In this document: piece after piece, positions 39,749 to 49,650 of the stretch | Layout: every line of letters starts with the position of its first letter | How positions within the stretch are numbered: the stretch's first letter is position 1 | Notes under the pieces: model-generated | The model's input: only the letters and a program-made list of their open reading frames with translations | Databases searched by the model: none | Told to the model about the DNA's origin: nothing | Position numbers and translations under genes: made by a program | NCBI RefSeq assembly: GCF_013283855.1 | Contig: NZ_CP054056.1 | Span: 186,001-250,000, forward strand | Direction of reading: 5' to 3' | DNA: 64,000 nucleotides | Source of the DNA: Aquiluna borgnonia | Lineage (GTDB): Bacteria > Actinomycetota > Actinomycetes > Actinomycetales > Microbacteriaceae

Positions 39749-40138
39749 GTGGAAATCGACTGGGTTGCACTTAAGGCTGAGGCCATTGCTGCTATGCAGC
39801 GGGCCTACGCCCCGTACTCCAATTTTCCGGTTGGGGCGGCTGCCCTTACCGACTCGGGTCAGATAATTTCTGGTTGCAATGTCGAGAACGCCTCCTATGG
39901 TGTGGGGCTTTGTGCCGAGTGCTCGCTGGTGAGTGAGCTGTTCCGAACCGGCGGCGGAAAACTAGTCGCATTTTCCTGCGTTGACGGTGACGGAAACACC
40001 CTGATGCCCTGCGGACGCTGCCGACAGTTGCTCTACGAACACCGTGCGCCGGGCATGCTGCTTGAAACCGTTTCAGGCATCAAGAGCATGGATCAGGTTT
40101 TGCCGGACGCTTTTGGTCCCGAACATTTGGAGAAGTAA
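39749..40138 (+). CDS. cdd: Cytidine deaminase
   Basis: 129 residues, the tetrameric short form. Zinc site: SGCNVENASYGVGLCAECSL (Cys and catalytic Glu in CAE) and MPCGRCRQLL with the other two cysteines. It turns cytidine and deoxycytidine into uridine forms, which feed the phosphorylase encoded next. GTG start three bases after the permease. Confidence 0.96.
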   Translation: MEIDWVALKAEAIAAMQRAYAPYSNFPVGAAALTDSGQIISGCNVENASYGVGLCAECSLVSELFRTGGGKLVAFSCVDGDGNTLMPCGRCRQLLYEHRAPGMLLETVSGIKSMDQVLPDAFGPEHLEK

Positions 40139-41416
40139 TTGAGTTTTTCAGCCGTTGAGCTAATCATCAAAAAACGCGAGCGGGGGGAGCTCAGCACAGC
40201 TGAAATTGATTGGCTGGTTGCCAACTACACCTCCGGCCGCGTCGCGGATGAGCAGATGTCCGCTATGGCGATGGCGATTTTGCTCAACGGGATGAACCGT
40301 CGGGAAATCAAAGACCTAACGCTGGCAATGATTGCCTCCGGTGAACGATTGAGCTTCGATGGCCTAGCGGCCCCTACTGCCGACAAGCACTCAACCGGTG
40401 GCGTTGGGGACAAGATCACTTTGCCCCTGGCTCCGCTTGTTGCCTCTTACGGGGTTGCGGTTCCGCAGCTTTCCGGCAGGGGCCTGGGTCACACCGGTGG
40501 AACGCTGGACAAGCTGGAGTCAATCCCGGGCTGGCAGGCTTCGCTCTCCAACACCGAGCTCTATTCGCAGCTCGCAGAGATTGGGGCGGTGATTTGCGCC
40601 GCCGGTTCAGGTTTGGCACCGGCAGATCGCAAGCTCTATTCGCTCAGGGATGTCACGGGAACCGTTGAGGCGATACCGCTGATCGCATCGTCAATCATGA
40701 GCAAGAAGATTGCCGAGGGAACCTCGGCGCTGGTTCTGGATGTCAAGGTGGGTTCGGGAGCCTTCATGAAGACCCTCGACCGCGCCCAGGAGTTGGCGCA
40801 AACTCTGGTCCAGCTCGGGCAGGACGCCGGTGTAAAAACCTCAGCGCTACTAACAGATATGTCAACTCCACTGGGACTAAAGATCGGCAATGCTCTCGAA
40901 GTTAAAGAGTCCATTGAGGTCCTAACCGGAGGAGGACCTTCGGATGTTGTTGAGCTGACCGTTGAATTGGCGAGAGAAATGCTCCACCACGTTGGCATGA
41001 GCGATGTTGACCCGAGGGAAAACCTATCTAACGGTAAGGCCTATGAGGTCTGGCGCAAAATGATTGCGGCCCAGGGCGGGGACCCGGATGCTGAACTTCC
41101 AAAGGCAAAGCACTGGCACCAGCTGACGGCTGAAGAGTCCGGCTACATCTCTAGGCTCGATGCTCTCGAGCTCGGCGTTGCCTCTTGGAGACTTGGCGCT
41201 GGAAGAGAGCGCAAGGAAGACGCGGTTCAGTTTGGGGCGGGAATCGAGCTTCATGCTCAACTTGGCCAGTGGGTCGAAGCCGGTGCTCCGCTCATGACGC
41301 TATTCACCGACACCGAGGAAAAGTTTGAGAGAGCGCAGGCTTTAGCGCAGGGTGCCGTTTCGATTTCAGCATCCCACGCCCCGGAACGTAAGCTCATCCT
41401 CGGAAAGATCAGTTAG
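40139..41416 (+). CDS. deoA: Thymidine / pyrimidine nucleoside phosphorylase
   Basis: 425 residues. Phosphate-binding KHSTGGVGDK and the GRGLGHTGGTLDKLESIPG segment are diagnostic, with the C-terminal domain present. It releases thymine or uracil and a pentose-1-phosphate. TTG start directly on the cdd stop codon, so the two are coupled. Confidence 0.95.
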   Translation: MSFSAVELIIKKRERGELSTAEIDWLVANYTSGRVADEQMSAMAMAILLNGMNRREIKDLTLAMIASGERLSFDGLAAPTADKHSTGGVGDKITLPLAPLVASYGVAVPQLSGRGLGHTGGTLDKLESIPGWQASLSNTELYSQLAEIGAVICAAGSGLAPADRKLYSLRDVTGTVEAIPLIASSIMSKKIAEGTSALVLDVKVGSGAFMKTLDRAQELAQTLVQLGQDAGVKTSALLTDMSTPLGLKIGNALEVKESIEVLTGGGPSDVVELTVELAREMLHHVGMSDVDPRENLSNGKAYEVWRKMIAAQGGDPDAELPKAKHWHQLTAEESGYISRLDALELGVASWRLGAGRERKEDAVQFGAGIELHAQLGQWVEAGAPLMTLFTDTEEKFERAQALAQGAVSISASHAPERKLILGKIS

Positions 41417-41423
41417 GAACCCC

Positions 41424-42506
41424 TTGGACATCAAATCCCTTCCAAAGATTTCTTTGCACGACCACCTCGACGGTGGATTGCGCCCGCAGACGATCATCGA
41501 GCTCGCCGCAGAGGTTGGTCACACTCTGCCCAGCACCGACCCCATTGAACTTGGTGCCTGGTTTGCCGAGTCTGCAAATTCTGGATCGCTGGTTCGCTAC
41601 CTGGAAACCTTTGATCACACCGTTGCGGTGATGCAGACTCGGAAGGGTTTGGAGCGAGTGGCCTACGAGGCCGTATTGGACCTAGCCGAGGAAAACGTGA
41701 TTTACGCCGAACTTCGCTGGGCCCCAGAGCAGCACCTGGCAGGTGGCCTGAGTCTAGATGAGACCGTTGAGGCGGTTCAGGATGGTCTAGAGCGAGGCAT
41801 GCAGGATGTTGAGGCCAGGGGCGGTTTCATCAGAACCGGCCAACTGGTAACTGCGATGCGTCATGCCGATCGCGGCATGGAGATAGCCGAGCTGGCAGTG
41901 CGCCAGAGAAACAATGGAGTCGTTGGGTTTGACATCGCCGGGGCTGAAAAGGGCTTCATGCCCTCAAGGCACAAGGCGGCCTTCGACTTCCTAGCCGAGG
42001 AGCTTTTCCCCTGTACTGTTCACGCCGGAGAGGCCGACGGAGTCGAATCTATCCGCGATGCCATTGTTTCGGGACGCGCACTGCGACTGGGACACGGAGT
42101 CCGTTTGGTTGAAGACATTATGTTCTCGCGGACCGAGGGCGACACCGACTTGGTGGTGCTTGGTCCGGTTGCGCAGTGGGTTCACGATCGCGGCATCGCC
42201 CTGGAGGTCTCGCCATCTTCGAACCTTCAAACCGGCGCGTTTGAGATGCTCGGTGACACCATGGCGGACCACCCATTTGACATTCTTTATGACCTGGGAT
42301 TCAAGGTGACGGTGAACACCGACAATCGCCTGATGAGCGCAACCAACCTCACCAAAGAGCTTGAGATTCTCGTTGAGACCTTCGGCTACACCCTTGAGGA
42401 CCTCGAGCAGTTCCAGCTCAATGCTGCTGAGGCTGCATTCCAGGGACTTCCTGAGCGCGAGGAGCTCATGGACATGATTGAGATCGGTTTCGAAAGCCAG
42501 CGCTAG
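41424..42506 (+). CDS. add: Adenosine deaminase
   Basis: 360 residues. Zinc and catalytic motifs: SLHDHLDGGLRPQT, HAGEADG, LRLGHGVRL, EVSPSSNLQTG and VTVNTDNRLMS. It converts adenosine to inosine for the phosphorylase encoded at 45511. The start is TTG 41424, seven bases after deoA with AGGA upstream; a frame extending back to 41352 would overlap deoA by 65 bases and adds nothing conserved. Confidence 0.95.
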   Translation: MDIKSLPKISLHDHLDGGLRPQTIIELAAEVGHTLPSTDPIELGAWFAESANSGSLVRYLETFDHTVAVMQTRKGLERVAYEAVLDLAEENVIYAELRWAPEQHLAGGLSLDETVEAVQDGLERGMQDVEARGGFIRTGQLVTAMRHADRGMEIAELAVRQRNNGVVGFDIAGAEKGFMPSRHKAAFDFLAEELFPCTVHAGEADGVESIRDAIVSGRALRLGHGVRLVEDIMFSRTEGDTDLVVLGPVAQWVHDRGIALEVSPSSNLQTGAFEMLGDTMADHPFDILYDLGFKVTVNTDNRLMSATNLTKELEILVETFGYTLEDLEQFQLNAAEAAFQGLPEREELMDMIEIGFESQR

Positions 42507-42943
42507 TGCTTGCAGAGGCCTTTGGTCCAAACTCAATTTCGGTTCAGGCTGATGCCCTGAGCTGGGAGCAGGCAATTGCTCAAACCATTCATTTGCTCGA
42601 GCAAGCCGGCCAGGTCAAGGCGTCCTATCTGGATGAGGTCCTGGAAGCTAACGCCAAGCATGGCCCCTACTTTGTAATTGCGCCCCACATCGCCATCGCT
42701 CACGCGGCCCCATCTTCATCCGTGATTGCCACGGGATTTTCACTACTAAAACTGCAGAGTGGCACTCAATCGGGTTCAGCGAACGATCCGGTTAGGTTAC
42801 TCTTTGGCTTTTGCGCTAAGGACCCTTCCTCCCACCTCGAGCTGCTGTCAGAATTTGCGGCCGTAATGAGTAGGGGTGAAATGGTGAATCTTTTGTTAAA
42901 TGCCAGTAATTCTGTTGAACTTCGGAAGCTATTACTGGACTGA
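42506..42943 (+). CDS. PTS EIIA component, mannitol/ascorbate-type
   Basis: 145 residues, one PTS EIIA-2 domain. GPYFVIAPHIAIAHA near residues 53-67 is the phosphorylation site, His66 being the acceptor. GTG start overlaps the add stop by one base, so it belongs to the nucleoside operon. Together with EIIB below it forms a phospho-relay, but no EIIC permease lies here. It could serve a permease coded elsewhere or act as a signalling pair. Confidence 0.9.
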   Translation: MLAEAFGPNSISVQADALSWEQAIAQTIHLLEQAGQVKASYLDEVLEANAKHGPYFVIAPHIAIAHAAPSSSVIATGFSLLKLQSGTQSGSANDPVRLLFGFCAKDPSSHLELLSEFAAVMSRGEMVNLLLNASNSVELRKLLLD

Positions 42944-42948
42944 GTTGG

Positions 42949-42955
42949 TTATATA
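42949..42955 (+). promoter_or_regulatory. Possible internal promoter for leaderless EIIB transcript
   Basis: TTATATA followed by five to six bases and the GTG of the EIIB gene, without a Shine-Dalgarno in the 17-base gap. The best AT-rich -10 match inside the operon. Confidence 0.35.
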
Positions 42956-42960
42956 GCGAC

Positions 42961-43233
42961 GTGAAGATTTATGCGGTGTGCGGTGCGGGTATCGGCACCT
43001 CGGTATTACTTAAGTCCAATGTCGATCGCGTTCTGCAATCTCTGGGCATTGAGGCTGAGGTTCAGGCGGTCTCTGTCTCGGCCGCGATGGCCGACGATTC
43101 ACCCGCTCAGCTGGTTTTCATCACCCCGGAACTGCAATCCCAGATCAATGGAATTCGCTCTGAGGTAGTGGTCATAAATAACATTTTTGATCTAGCCGAA
43201 CTCTCCGAGAAACTCACTAAATCCCTCGGCTAG
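42961..43233 (+). CDS. PTS EIIB component, ascorbate (Ula) / lactose-like
   Basis: 90 residues, whole-protein EIIB domain. AVCGAGIGTSVLLK places the phospho-cysteine at Cys7. The fold and length match stand-alone EIIB proteins of the ascorbate and galactitol families. Sits 17 bases after EIIA; no EIIC follows. Confidence 0.88.
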   Translation: MKIYAVCGAGIGTSVLLKSNVDRVLQSLGIEAEVQAVSVSAAMADDSPAQLVFITPELQSQINGIRSEVVVINNIFDLAELSEKLTKSLG

Positions 43234-43242
43234 GCTTGCCAG

Positions 43243-43893
43243 ATGGCAAATCCTGGTGAAACCGAGAGAACAAAACTCAATCGTCTGAGCTACAAGGCCT
43301 CGCACTCTACCGAGGACCTCTACTCAATCCTGGATGCCAATTTGGTGGCTCACGTCGGCATCATTTTTGAGGGGCGCCCCCTGGTTATCCCCATGGCATA
43401 CGGCCGAGTAGCGAACACCCTCTATCTCCACGGCTCGTCTGGTTCGCGTCTAATGCGCGCCCTGGAGCAAGAACCCGCGGTCTGCGTTTCAATCACTGAA
43501 CTCAGAGCCCTGAAAGTTGCTCGCAGCACCTTCAACTCCGGAATGCACTACCGCTCGGTTGTGATTTTCGGAGAGGCAAGGCTGGTGTCTGACGATGAGA
43601 AGGATCAGGCTCTAAATGCCCTAAGCGATGCCATGATTCCGGGCCGAGTCTCCGAGGTGAGGCAAAGCAAGAAAAAGGAACTCGCAGCGACCATCATCGT
43701 CGCCGTGCAACTAGATGAGACCTCGGTGAAGATTTCCGTCAATGAGGTTGATGACGATGAAGACGATTTAAACCAGGGAGTTTGGGCCGGGATCGTTCCG
43801 CTGAAACAGGGCTGGGATCAAGCGATTCCTGCGGATGACGAGGCTGCTGGCCTTCCAGTCCCCGCAAGTGTTCAGCGTCTTATTGGTGGCTAG
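43243..43893 (+). CDS. Pyridoxamine 5'-phosphate oxidase-like flavin-binding protein
   Basis: 216 residues of the split-barrel FMN/F420-binding family (Pyridox_ox_2 type). Typical pieces: NRLSYKASHSTEDLYSILDA, HVGIIFEGRPLVIPMAYGR, YLHGSSGSRLMRAL, and NSGMHYRSVVIFGEARLV. Relatives include nitroimidazole-resistance NimA-like proteins. The substrate is not evident. It ends 14 bases inside the convergent phosphomutase gene. Confidence 0.85.
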   Translation: MANPGETERTKLNRLSYKASHSTEDLYSILDANLVAHVGIIFEGRPLVIPMAYGRVANTLYLHGSSGSRLMRALEQEPAVCVSITELRALKVARSTFNSGMHYRSVVIFGEARLVSDDEKDQALNALSDAMIPGRVSEVRQSKKKELAATIIVAVQLDETSVKISVNEVDDDEDDLNQGVWAGIVPLKQGWDQAIPADDEAAGLPVPASVQRLIGG

Positions 43894-45511
43894 CCAGCAA
43901 CTCACTGGCCCAAACTTTTAGGTTTCCTAACAGCGCTTCGGCTGACTTGGCACTGTCGGCGGTGGCCTGCAGGTAACACTTGAGCTTTGGTTCGGTTCCC
44001 GATGGGCGGATGATGACCCTTATTTGATCTGACTCTAAAATCACGCCGTTGGTTGGCGGGAACCTGTTTCCGGATTCCAAGTCCTCAAAACCAATCTCAG
44101 CTCCCAAGACTTTCACCGGCGGGTTCGCTCTTACGCCGGCCATGATTGTCGAAATCACACTTAGATCAGAGACTCGAATTGATACCTGCCCGGTGGCGAG
44201 GTGACCGTAGCGCTCGGCCAGTTCTGCCAGAAGGTCCTTCAGGTTGCGCCCCTGTTGCTTCAGCTCAGCTGCGAGCTCGGCAATTATCAGGGCCGCCGAG
44301 ATGCCGTCCTTATCCGGGGTGTGGCTGGGGTCAACGCAGTAACCCAGGGCTTCTTCATAGCCGTAGCTGAGGTTTGGGACCTTTGAGATCCACTTAAAGC
44401 CGGTGAGGGTTTGGCGGTATTCCACCCCGTAGTGCTTGGCCAGTGGCGCAAGGCTCGCGGATACGATCGAGTTCGCAACGGTGCCCTTTTTGCCCGAAGA
44501 AACAGTTGCCTCGGCTAGCAATAAGCCAACCTGGTCACCGGTGAGCATTTGATAACCCGAATCAGTCCTTATGCCAACAGCCAGTCGGTCTGCATCTGGG
44601 TCGTTGGCGATGATGATGTCGCTCTGGAGTTTTTTTGCAAGCTCAAAACTCAAGTCCATCGCGCCGGGTTCCTCAGGGTTGGGAAACTTTACGGTTGGAA
44701 AAGAGCCGTCTGGCGTCTGCTGTTCAGGAACTGAATCGATGTGGAATCCAACCCGAGCGAAGAGTTTTGCGACAACGTCATAGCCAACCCCGTGCAGCGC
44801 GGTGTAGGTGATGCCCAGCTCGCCTCTGCCCGGACGCTGATGCATCACCAATTCTGCGGCCCTGGAAATGTAGCCATCCACTTCCGACTGGCCAAGAATT
44901 TGGTAGTCGCTGGATTTTGGAATTGCGGCGAAGGTGGTCTCCAGCGCAATCTTTTCAATCAGCGCTGCTATTTCGCCATCCTGCGGACTAATGAGCTGAG
45001 AGCAGCCGTTAGGTCCACCGAGGTAAACCTTGTAGCCGTTATCGCGCGGAGGATTGTGGCTCGCCGTCACCACAATGGTTGCGCTTGCGGACAGGCGCTT
45101 CCCCGTGAATGCGGCTACCGGAGTGGGGACCGCGAGGGAGAAAAGTTTTGCCTTGATTCCTGCGGCTTGAAAGATTTCCGCGGTATCCCGAGCAAAGATG
45201 TCTGAGTTCACCCTCGCGTCATAACCAATTACCGCCGAAAGCTTTCCCTCGGAGTCCAGGTAGGTGTCACCGCTGTTTTTTAGAAACTGGGCTATCGCCA
45301 AAGCAGCTTGAGCAACCACCACTCGGTTCATGCGATTCGGCCCGGCACCGAGTTCCCCACGCAGTCCGGCTGTGCCGAATTCCAAACGGCCTGCAAATCT
45401 TGACTCGAGTTCAGCCGTGTTACCAAGCCCAATCAGCTCGGAGAGTTCAGACCTAGTTTGAGGATCCGGATCCTGGTCCAACCAGGCTTGTGCGTTTGAA
45501 ATCAAGTTCAT
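43880..45511 (-). CDS. Phosphopentomutase / phosphohexomutase (PGM2/PmmB type)
   Basis: 543 residues, alpha-D-phosphohexomutase family with four domains. Phosphoserine loop VVTASHNPPRDNGYKVYLGG, metal loop ANDPDADRLAVGI, sugar loop GYEEALGYCVD and phosphate loop RPSGTEPKLKCYL are all intact. The DNGYKVY variant and the coupling to purine nucleoside phosphorylase (one-base overlap, as in Mtb Rv3307-Rv3308) favour ribose/deoxyribose-1-phosphate to 5-phosphate conversion; mannose or glucose phosphate activity is also possible. Confidence 0.9.
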   Translation of the reverse strand: MNLISNAQAWLDQDPDPQTRSELSELIGLGNTAELESRFAGRLEFGTAGLRGELGAGPNRMNRVVVAQAALAIAQFLKNSGDTYLDSEGKLSAVIGYDARVNSDIFARDTAEIFQAAGIKAKLFSLAVPTPVAAFTGKRLSASATIVVTASHNPPRDNGYKVYLGGPNGCSQLISPQDGEIAALIEKIALETTFAAIPKSSDYQILGQSEVDGYISRAAELVMHQRPGRGELGITYTALHGVGYDVVAKLFARVGFHIDSVPEQQTPDGSFPTVKFPNPEEPGAMDLSFELAKKLQSDIIIANDPDADRLAVGIRTDSGYQMLTGDQVGLLLAEATVSSGKKGTVANSIVSASLAPLAKHYGVEYRQTLTGFKWISKVPNLSYGYEEALGYCVDPSHTPDKDGISAALIIAELAAELKQQGRNLKDLLAELAERYGHLATGQVSIRVSDLSVISTIMAGVRANPPVKVLGAEIGFEDLESGNRFPPTNGVILESDQIRVIIRPSGTEPKLKCYLQATADSAKSAEALLGNLKVWASELLASHQ

Positions 45512-46332
45512 TAGATTTTTGAGACGATTTGAGCAACTAGTGCGCTAATCCTTGATTCGGCATTCTTACCAGCCTCAATAACCTCAGCGTGAGAAAGCGG
45601 TGTGGTTTGGATTCCAGCTGCGAGGTTGGTGATCAGAGACAGCCCGAGGATTTCCATGCCAGCCTCTCTTGCGGCAATAGCCTCCAACGCAGTTGACATG
45701 CCCACAATGTGCCCTCCGATGGCCTTGGCCATCTGGACCTCGGCTGGCGTCTCGTAGTGCGGGCCGCGAAATTGCACGTAAACCCCTTCATCCAGGGTGG
45801 GGTCGACCTCGCGTGCCAAATCCCTCAGTCGCTTTGAGTAAAGGTCGGTGAGGTCTACGAAGTTGGCGCCTTCCAGAGGGCTGGAGGCGGTCAAATTGAT
45901 GTGGTCTGAGATCAGAACTGCCGCACCACCCTGCCATTGAGGTTTGATGCCACCTGCACCATTGGTCAGAATCATTGTCTTGGCTCCGGCGGCGGCTGCG
46001 GTTCGCACGGAATGCACAACTGCCCTGACCCCGTGGTTTTCGTAAAAGTGGGTTCTGGCCCCAATCACCAGGGCGAATTTACCATTTGGTAGCCGAATTG
46101 ACCGAATCGTCCCGACGTGGCCAACCACCGCTGGTTTGGAGAAGCCGATGATCTCACTGCCCGGGATTTCGCTAACGGTTTCGCCAATCAGGTCTGCGGC
46201 CTTCGCCCAGCCCGAGCCAAGCGTCAGTGCGATGTCGTGGGTTTGAATTCCGGATTTCTCACGAATTTGATCGGCGGCTTTAGCGGCGATTTCGAAGGGA
46301 TTGCTGCCCTCTGCGTTGAGTGGATGAACCAT
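45511..46332 (-). CDS. punA: Purine nucleoside phosphorylase, trimeric type
   Basis: 273 residues. It splits inosine and guanosine with phosphate. Motifs: LTLGSGWAKAADLI (phosphate loop), ARTHFYENH, LTNGAGGIKP, QFRGPHYETPAEV and the purine-specificity segment SLITNLAAGI. Start ATG with TAGACT seven bases before, so probably leaderless. Forms a two-gene unit with the phosphomutase and works with the add/deoA operon opposite. Confidence 0.95.
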   Translation of the reverse strand: MVHPLNAEGSNPFEIAAKAADQIREKSGIQTHDIALTLGSGWAKAADLIGETVSEIPGSEIIGFSKPAVVGHVGTIRSIRLPNGKFALVIGARTHFYENHGVRAVVHSVRTAAAAGAKTMILTNGAGGIKPQWQGGAAVLISDHINLTASSPLEGANFVDLTDLYSKRLRDLAREVDPTLDEGVYVQFRGPHYETPAEVQMAKAIGGHIVGMSTALEAIAAREAGMEILGLSLITNLAAGIQTTPLSHAEVIEAGKNAESRISALVAQIVSKI

Positions 46333-46339
46333 AAACTTC

Positions 46340-46345
46340 AGTCTA
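46340..46345 (-). promoter_or_regulatory. -10 box for leaderless punA transcript
   Basis: TAGACT on the minus strand followed by GAAGTTT and ATG. The divergent lpdA-like gene starts about 40 bases away. Confidence 0.5.
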
Positions 46346-46385
46346 ACTAACCATTTCTAGAGCATTGTTAGGCGAGAATAAAGCA

Positions 46386-47807
46386 GTGAACAATTCCTTG
46401 TCTGACCTGCACCGCATTGTGATTATCGGTGGTGGCCCCGGTGGTTACGAAGCAGCAAGAGCTGGTCGACAACTCGGGGCAGAGGTCATTCTCATCGAGG
46501 ATGCCGGCATCGGCGGTAACGCGGTATTGACGGATGTGGTTCCCTCCAAAACTTTGATTGCTACCGCGGAAGCGGCCCAGCAGGTCTCTCTCGCGCAAAC
46601 CCTCGGAGTAAATTTTTCAATTGCGGGCAAGGCAGTTCGGCCGCGGGTCGAGATCGACATGAAGGCCGTCAACAAGCGCCTGATGGCGCTGGCGAAATCA
46701 CAGTCTGATGACATGCTCACCACTTTGAAGAAAGAGGGTGTTCGCATAATTTCTGGTCGAGGCCGGCTAGATGGCAACCACCACGTAATTGTTGAACCTA
46801 CCCTCGGCGGGGAGTCAGAGCGCATCGAAGCTAAAACCATCATCGTTGCGGTAGGGGCTCACCCTCGTGAGGTTCCAAACTCCAGGCCAGACGGGGAGCG
46901 GATTCTCACCTGGAAACAGCTTTACAACCTGCAAGAGCTCCCCGAGCACATGATTGTGGTTGGCTCCGGTGTCACCGGAGCTGAGTTTGCCTCTGCCTAT
47001 CTTCAGCTTGGCAGCGAGGTCACGCTTATCTCCAGCCGCGACAAGGTTTTGCCCGGAAGCGACATGGACGCTGCGGAACTTATTGAGGATGTATTTCGTC
47101 GCCGCGGAATGAACATCATGAATAAGTCCAGGGCTGCCAAGGTGGAAAACACCGGCAGCTCAGTTCGAGTAACCCTGGAAGACGGCAAAGTTATTGAGGG
47201 CAGCCACTGCCTCATGGCAGTCGGTGCGATACCCAACACTGAGGGTCTCGGGCTAGAGGAGGCGGGTATCAGGCTCACCGAATCCGGTCACGTGATCGCT
47301 AACAAGGTGGCCAGAACCTCAAGAGCCAACGTGTATGCCGTGGGAGATTGCTCGACGGCGATGCCGTTGGCATCGGTGAGCGCAATGCAGGGCCGAACTG
47401 CTGTTTACCACACCATGGGAGATGTTGCGGCTCCAACCCGAATGCGCAATGTGGCATCCAACATTTTCACCGCCCCAGAAATCGCCTCGGTAGGTTGGTC
47501 ACAGGCCGAGATCGAGCAGGGCTTGGTGCGCGGAGAAATTGAAAAGGTCATGCTGGACACCAATCCCCGGGCCAAGATGCAGGGCATTCGCGAAGGTTTC
47601 ATCAAGCTGTTTGCTTCGATTGGTTCAGGAACCGTGATCGGTGGAGTTGTTGTCGCCCCTAGGGCCTCGGATTTGATATTCCCGATTGCAGTTGCGATTG
47701 AAAACCGCCTGACGGTTGATCAGTTGGCGCGAACCTACACGGTTTACCCGTCCATCTCAGGCTCAATTGCAGAGGCAGCCTCTGCCCTGCACCAGCCAAT
47801 CGACTAG
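46386..47807 (+). CDS. LpdA-like NAD(P)H-quinone oxidoreductase (cysteine-free flavoprotein)
   Basis: 473 residues (GTG 46386; TTG 46365 possible). FAD fold [18 protein letters not shown](P) fold [20 protein letters not shown], and YAVGDCS. It has the shape of lipoamide dehydrogenase, but where that enzyme has its redox CxxxxC this one reads [15 protein letters not shown], with no cysteine, and the C-terminal His-Glu pair is missing. That matches Mtb LpdA (Rv3303c), which reduces quinones. It should not be annotated as a dihydrolipoamide dehydrogenase. Confidence 0.85.
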   Translation: MNNSLSDLHRIVIIGGGPGGYEAARAGRQLGAEVILIEDAGIGGNAVLTDVVPSKTLIATAEAAQQVSLAQTLGVNFSIAGKAVRPRVEIDMKAVNKRLMALAKSQSDDMLTTLKKEGVRIISGRGRLDGNHHVIVEPTLGGESERIEAKTIIVAVGAHPREVPNSRPDGERILTWKQLYNLQELPEHMIVVGSGVTGAEFASAYLQLGSEVTLISSRDKVLPGSDMDAAELIEDVFRRRGMNIMNKSRAAKVENTGSSVRVTLEDGKVIEGSHCLMAVGAIPNTEGLGLEEAGIRLTESGHVIANKVARTSRANVYAVGDCSTAMPLASVSAMQGRTAVYHTMGDVAAPTRMRNVASNIFTAPEIASVGWSQAEIEQGLVRGEIEKVMLDTNPRAKMQGIREGFIKLFASIGSGTVIGGVVVAPRASDLIFPIAVAIENRLTVDQLARTYTVYPSISGSIAEAASALHQPID

Positions 47808-49576
47808 TCGACGATATCTAAAATCCGAGTGCCTGCGGAAATCGTGGTGCCAACCGCAACCCCAATGGAGCTAACGGTTCCCGAGCGGTGAGCAGTTAGC
47901 GGCTGCTCCATCTTCATTGCCTCAAGAACCACGACTAGTTCGCCGGCCTCAACGTGAGAACCTTCGGCAACCGCCAGCTTCACAACCGTGGACTGCATCG
48001 GTGCCATCAGGCTGTTGCCCTTGGCTCCGGTGTGAGAAGAGGACCCGGAGGACTTTGCTCGCTTGGGTGCGTGGCCTGCTGCAGAGCCGATCTCTCCCAC
48101 TAGCAATCGCTTAGGAACGCTGACGCTCAGGCGCTTTCCGGCAACCTCAACCACAACTTCTCGGCGGGCTTCTGGTTCTGGAAGGCCTTCGGCCTGCCCA
48201 GACCAAGGCTCAAAATTGTTTTCCCATTCGGTTTCAATCCAGCGGGTGTAGACACCAAACTTGCCATCCTGGGCTGTGAAAGCCTTGTGGCTAACGATTT
48301 CTCGGTGGAACGGAAGAACTGTGGGGAGGCCGTGAACCTGCATTTCCTCGAGCGCTCTGCGAGAGCGAGCCAGGGCCTCTTCCCTGGTGGCGCCGGTGAC
48401 AATCAGTTTTGCAACCATGGAGTCAAAGTTTCCGCTGATCACATCTCCAGAAACCACTCCGGAGTCCACTCTCACACCAGGACCAGAGGGGGCTATGAAC
48501 TGGTGGATTGGCCCGGGAGCCGGTAGGAAATTTCGACCTGGGTCCTCGCCGTTGATTCTGAACTCAAAACTGTGACCGCGCACCTCAGGGTCCGGGTAAT
48601 CAAGCACCCCACCCTCGGCGATGCGGAACTGCTCGCGCACCAAATCCAAGCCGGTGACCTCTTCAGAGACTGGGTGCTCAACCTGGAGCCTGGTGTTGAC
48701 CTCGAGGAATGAGATGGTTCCGTCTTGGGCAACTAGAAATTCGCAGGTTCCAGCCCCCTGGTAGCCAACGGCCTTCAGGATTGCCTTCGAGGATTCGTAG
48801 AGCCGATTTACCTGGTCGGCCGAAAGAAATGGCGCTGGCGCTTCCTCGACCAGCTTTTGGTGCCTTCGCTGAAGCGAGCAGTCTCGCGTGGAGACCACGA
48901 CGACATTGCCGTGCTGGTCTGCGAGGCACTGAGTTTCAACGTGCCTGGGTTTGTCCAGGTACTTCTCAATGAAGCACTCACCCCGGCCAAAGGCGGCAAT
49001 TGCCTCACGGGTTGCCGATTCAAACAGCTCAGCAATTTCAGATGCCTCGCGCACAATTTTGATTCCTCGGCCCCCACCGCCGTAGGCGGCCTTGATAGCA
49101 ACCGGCAATCCGTATTCGGCCACGAAGTCTTCGACTTCCTTCACACTCTCGACCGGGTTTATGGTTCCCGGAGCCAGCGGTGCACCGACGGATTCGGCTA
49201 CCTTGCGAGCGGAAACTTTGTCACCCAGCTGCTCGATGGATGCGGGGCTCGGTCCGATCCAAATCAGACCCGCATCAAGTACTGCCTGGGCGAAGCTCGC
49301 GTTCTCAGAGAGAAATCCGTAGCCGGGGTGAACTGCATTAGAACCGGAGCGCTTCGCTACGGCAATAAGTTTTTCGATGACCAGGTAGCTCTCTGCAGCG
49401 GTCGCGCCGCCAAGCGCATAAGCCTCATCCGCCAACTTCACGTGCAGCGCATTGCGGTCGCCCTCGGCATAGACGGCAATGGTCAAGATGCCCGCATCCC
49501 TAGCGGCTCTTATGATTCTCACTGCGATTTCGCCGCGGTTGGCAATTAGAAGTTTCTTGATGCGGCGATCGGTCAT
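47804..49576 (-). CDS. accA: Acyl-CoA carboxylase alpha chain (biotin carboxylase + BCCP)
   Basis: 590 residues. Biotin carboxylase domain: [36 protein letters not shown]-grasp [38 protein letters not shown]-terminal biotinyl domain with [11 protein letters not shown], biotin on Lys555. Makes carboxybiotin for the beta chain encoded at 54620 (acetyl/propionyl-CoA carboxylation). Overlaps the convergent lpdA-like gene by four bases. Confidence 0.95.
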   Translation of the reverse strand: MTDRRIKKLLIANRGEIAVRIIRAARDAGILTIAVYAEGDRNALHVKLADEAYALGGATAAESYLVIEKLIAVAKRSGSNAVHPGYGFLSENASFAQAVLDAGLIWIGPSPASIEQLGDKVSARKVAESVGAPLAPGTINPVESVKEVEDFVAEYGLPVAIKAAYGGGGRGIKIVREASEIAELFESATREAIAAFGRGECFIEKYLDKPRHVETQCLADQHGNVVVVSTRDCSLQRRHQKLVEEAPAPFLSADQVNRLYESSKAILKAVGYQGAGTCEFLVAQDGTISFLEVNTRLQVEHPVSEEVTGLDLVREQFRIAEGGVLDYPDPEVRGHSFEFRINGEDPGRNFLPAPGPIHQFIAPSGPGVRVDSGVVSGDVISGNFDSMVAKLIVTGATREEALARSRRALEEMQVHGLPTVLPFHREIVSHKAFTAQDGKFGVYTRWIETEWENNFEPWSGQAEGLPEPEARREVVVEVAGKRLSVSVPKRLLVGEIGSAAGHAPKRAKSSGSSSHTGAKGNSLMAPMQSTVVKLAVAEGSHVEAGELVVVLEAMKMEQPLTAHRSGTVSSIGVAVGTTISAGTRILDIVD

Positions 49577-49650
49577 AATCCAAAAGCTTATTGCCCAGCC
49601 AGTTCAGCCTTTTGGAAGAAAACGACAAAAAAATTGCTGTTTCGTTTCGG

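Noticed and set aside
41352-41423. N-terminal extension of adenosine deaminase overlapping deoA
   Set aside because: No conserved residues, and TTG 41424 follows deoA with AGGA nearby.
46386-47807. Dihydrolipoamide dehydrogenase (lpd) of the pyruvate/2-oxoglutarate complexes
   Set aside because: The redox-active cysteine pair and the C-terminal catalytic His are missing.
48857-49549. 230-codon plus-strand open frame antisense to the carboxylase alpha gene
   Set aside because: It mirrors the biotin carboxylase coding sequence; no domain or ribosome site seen.
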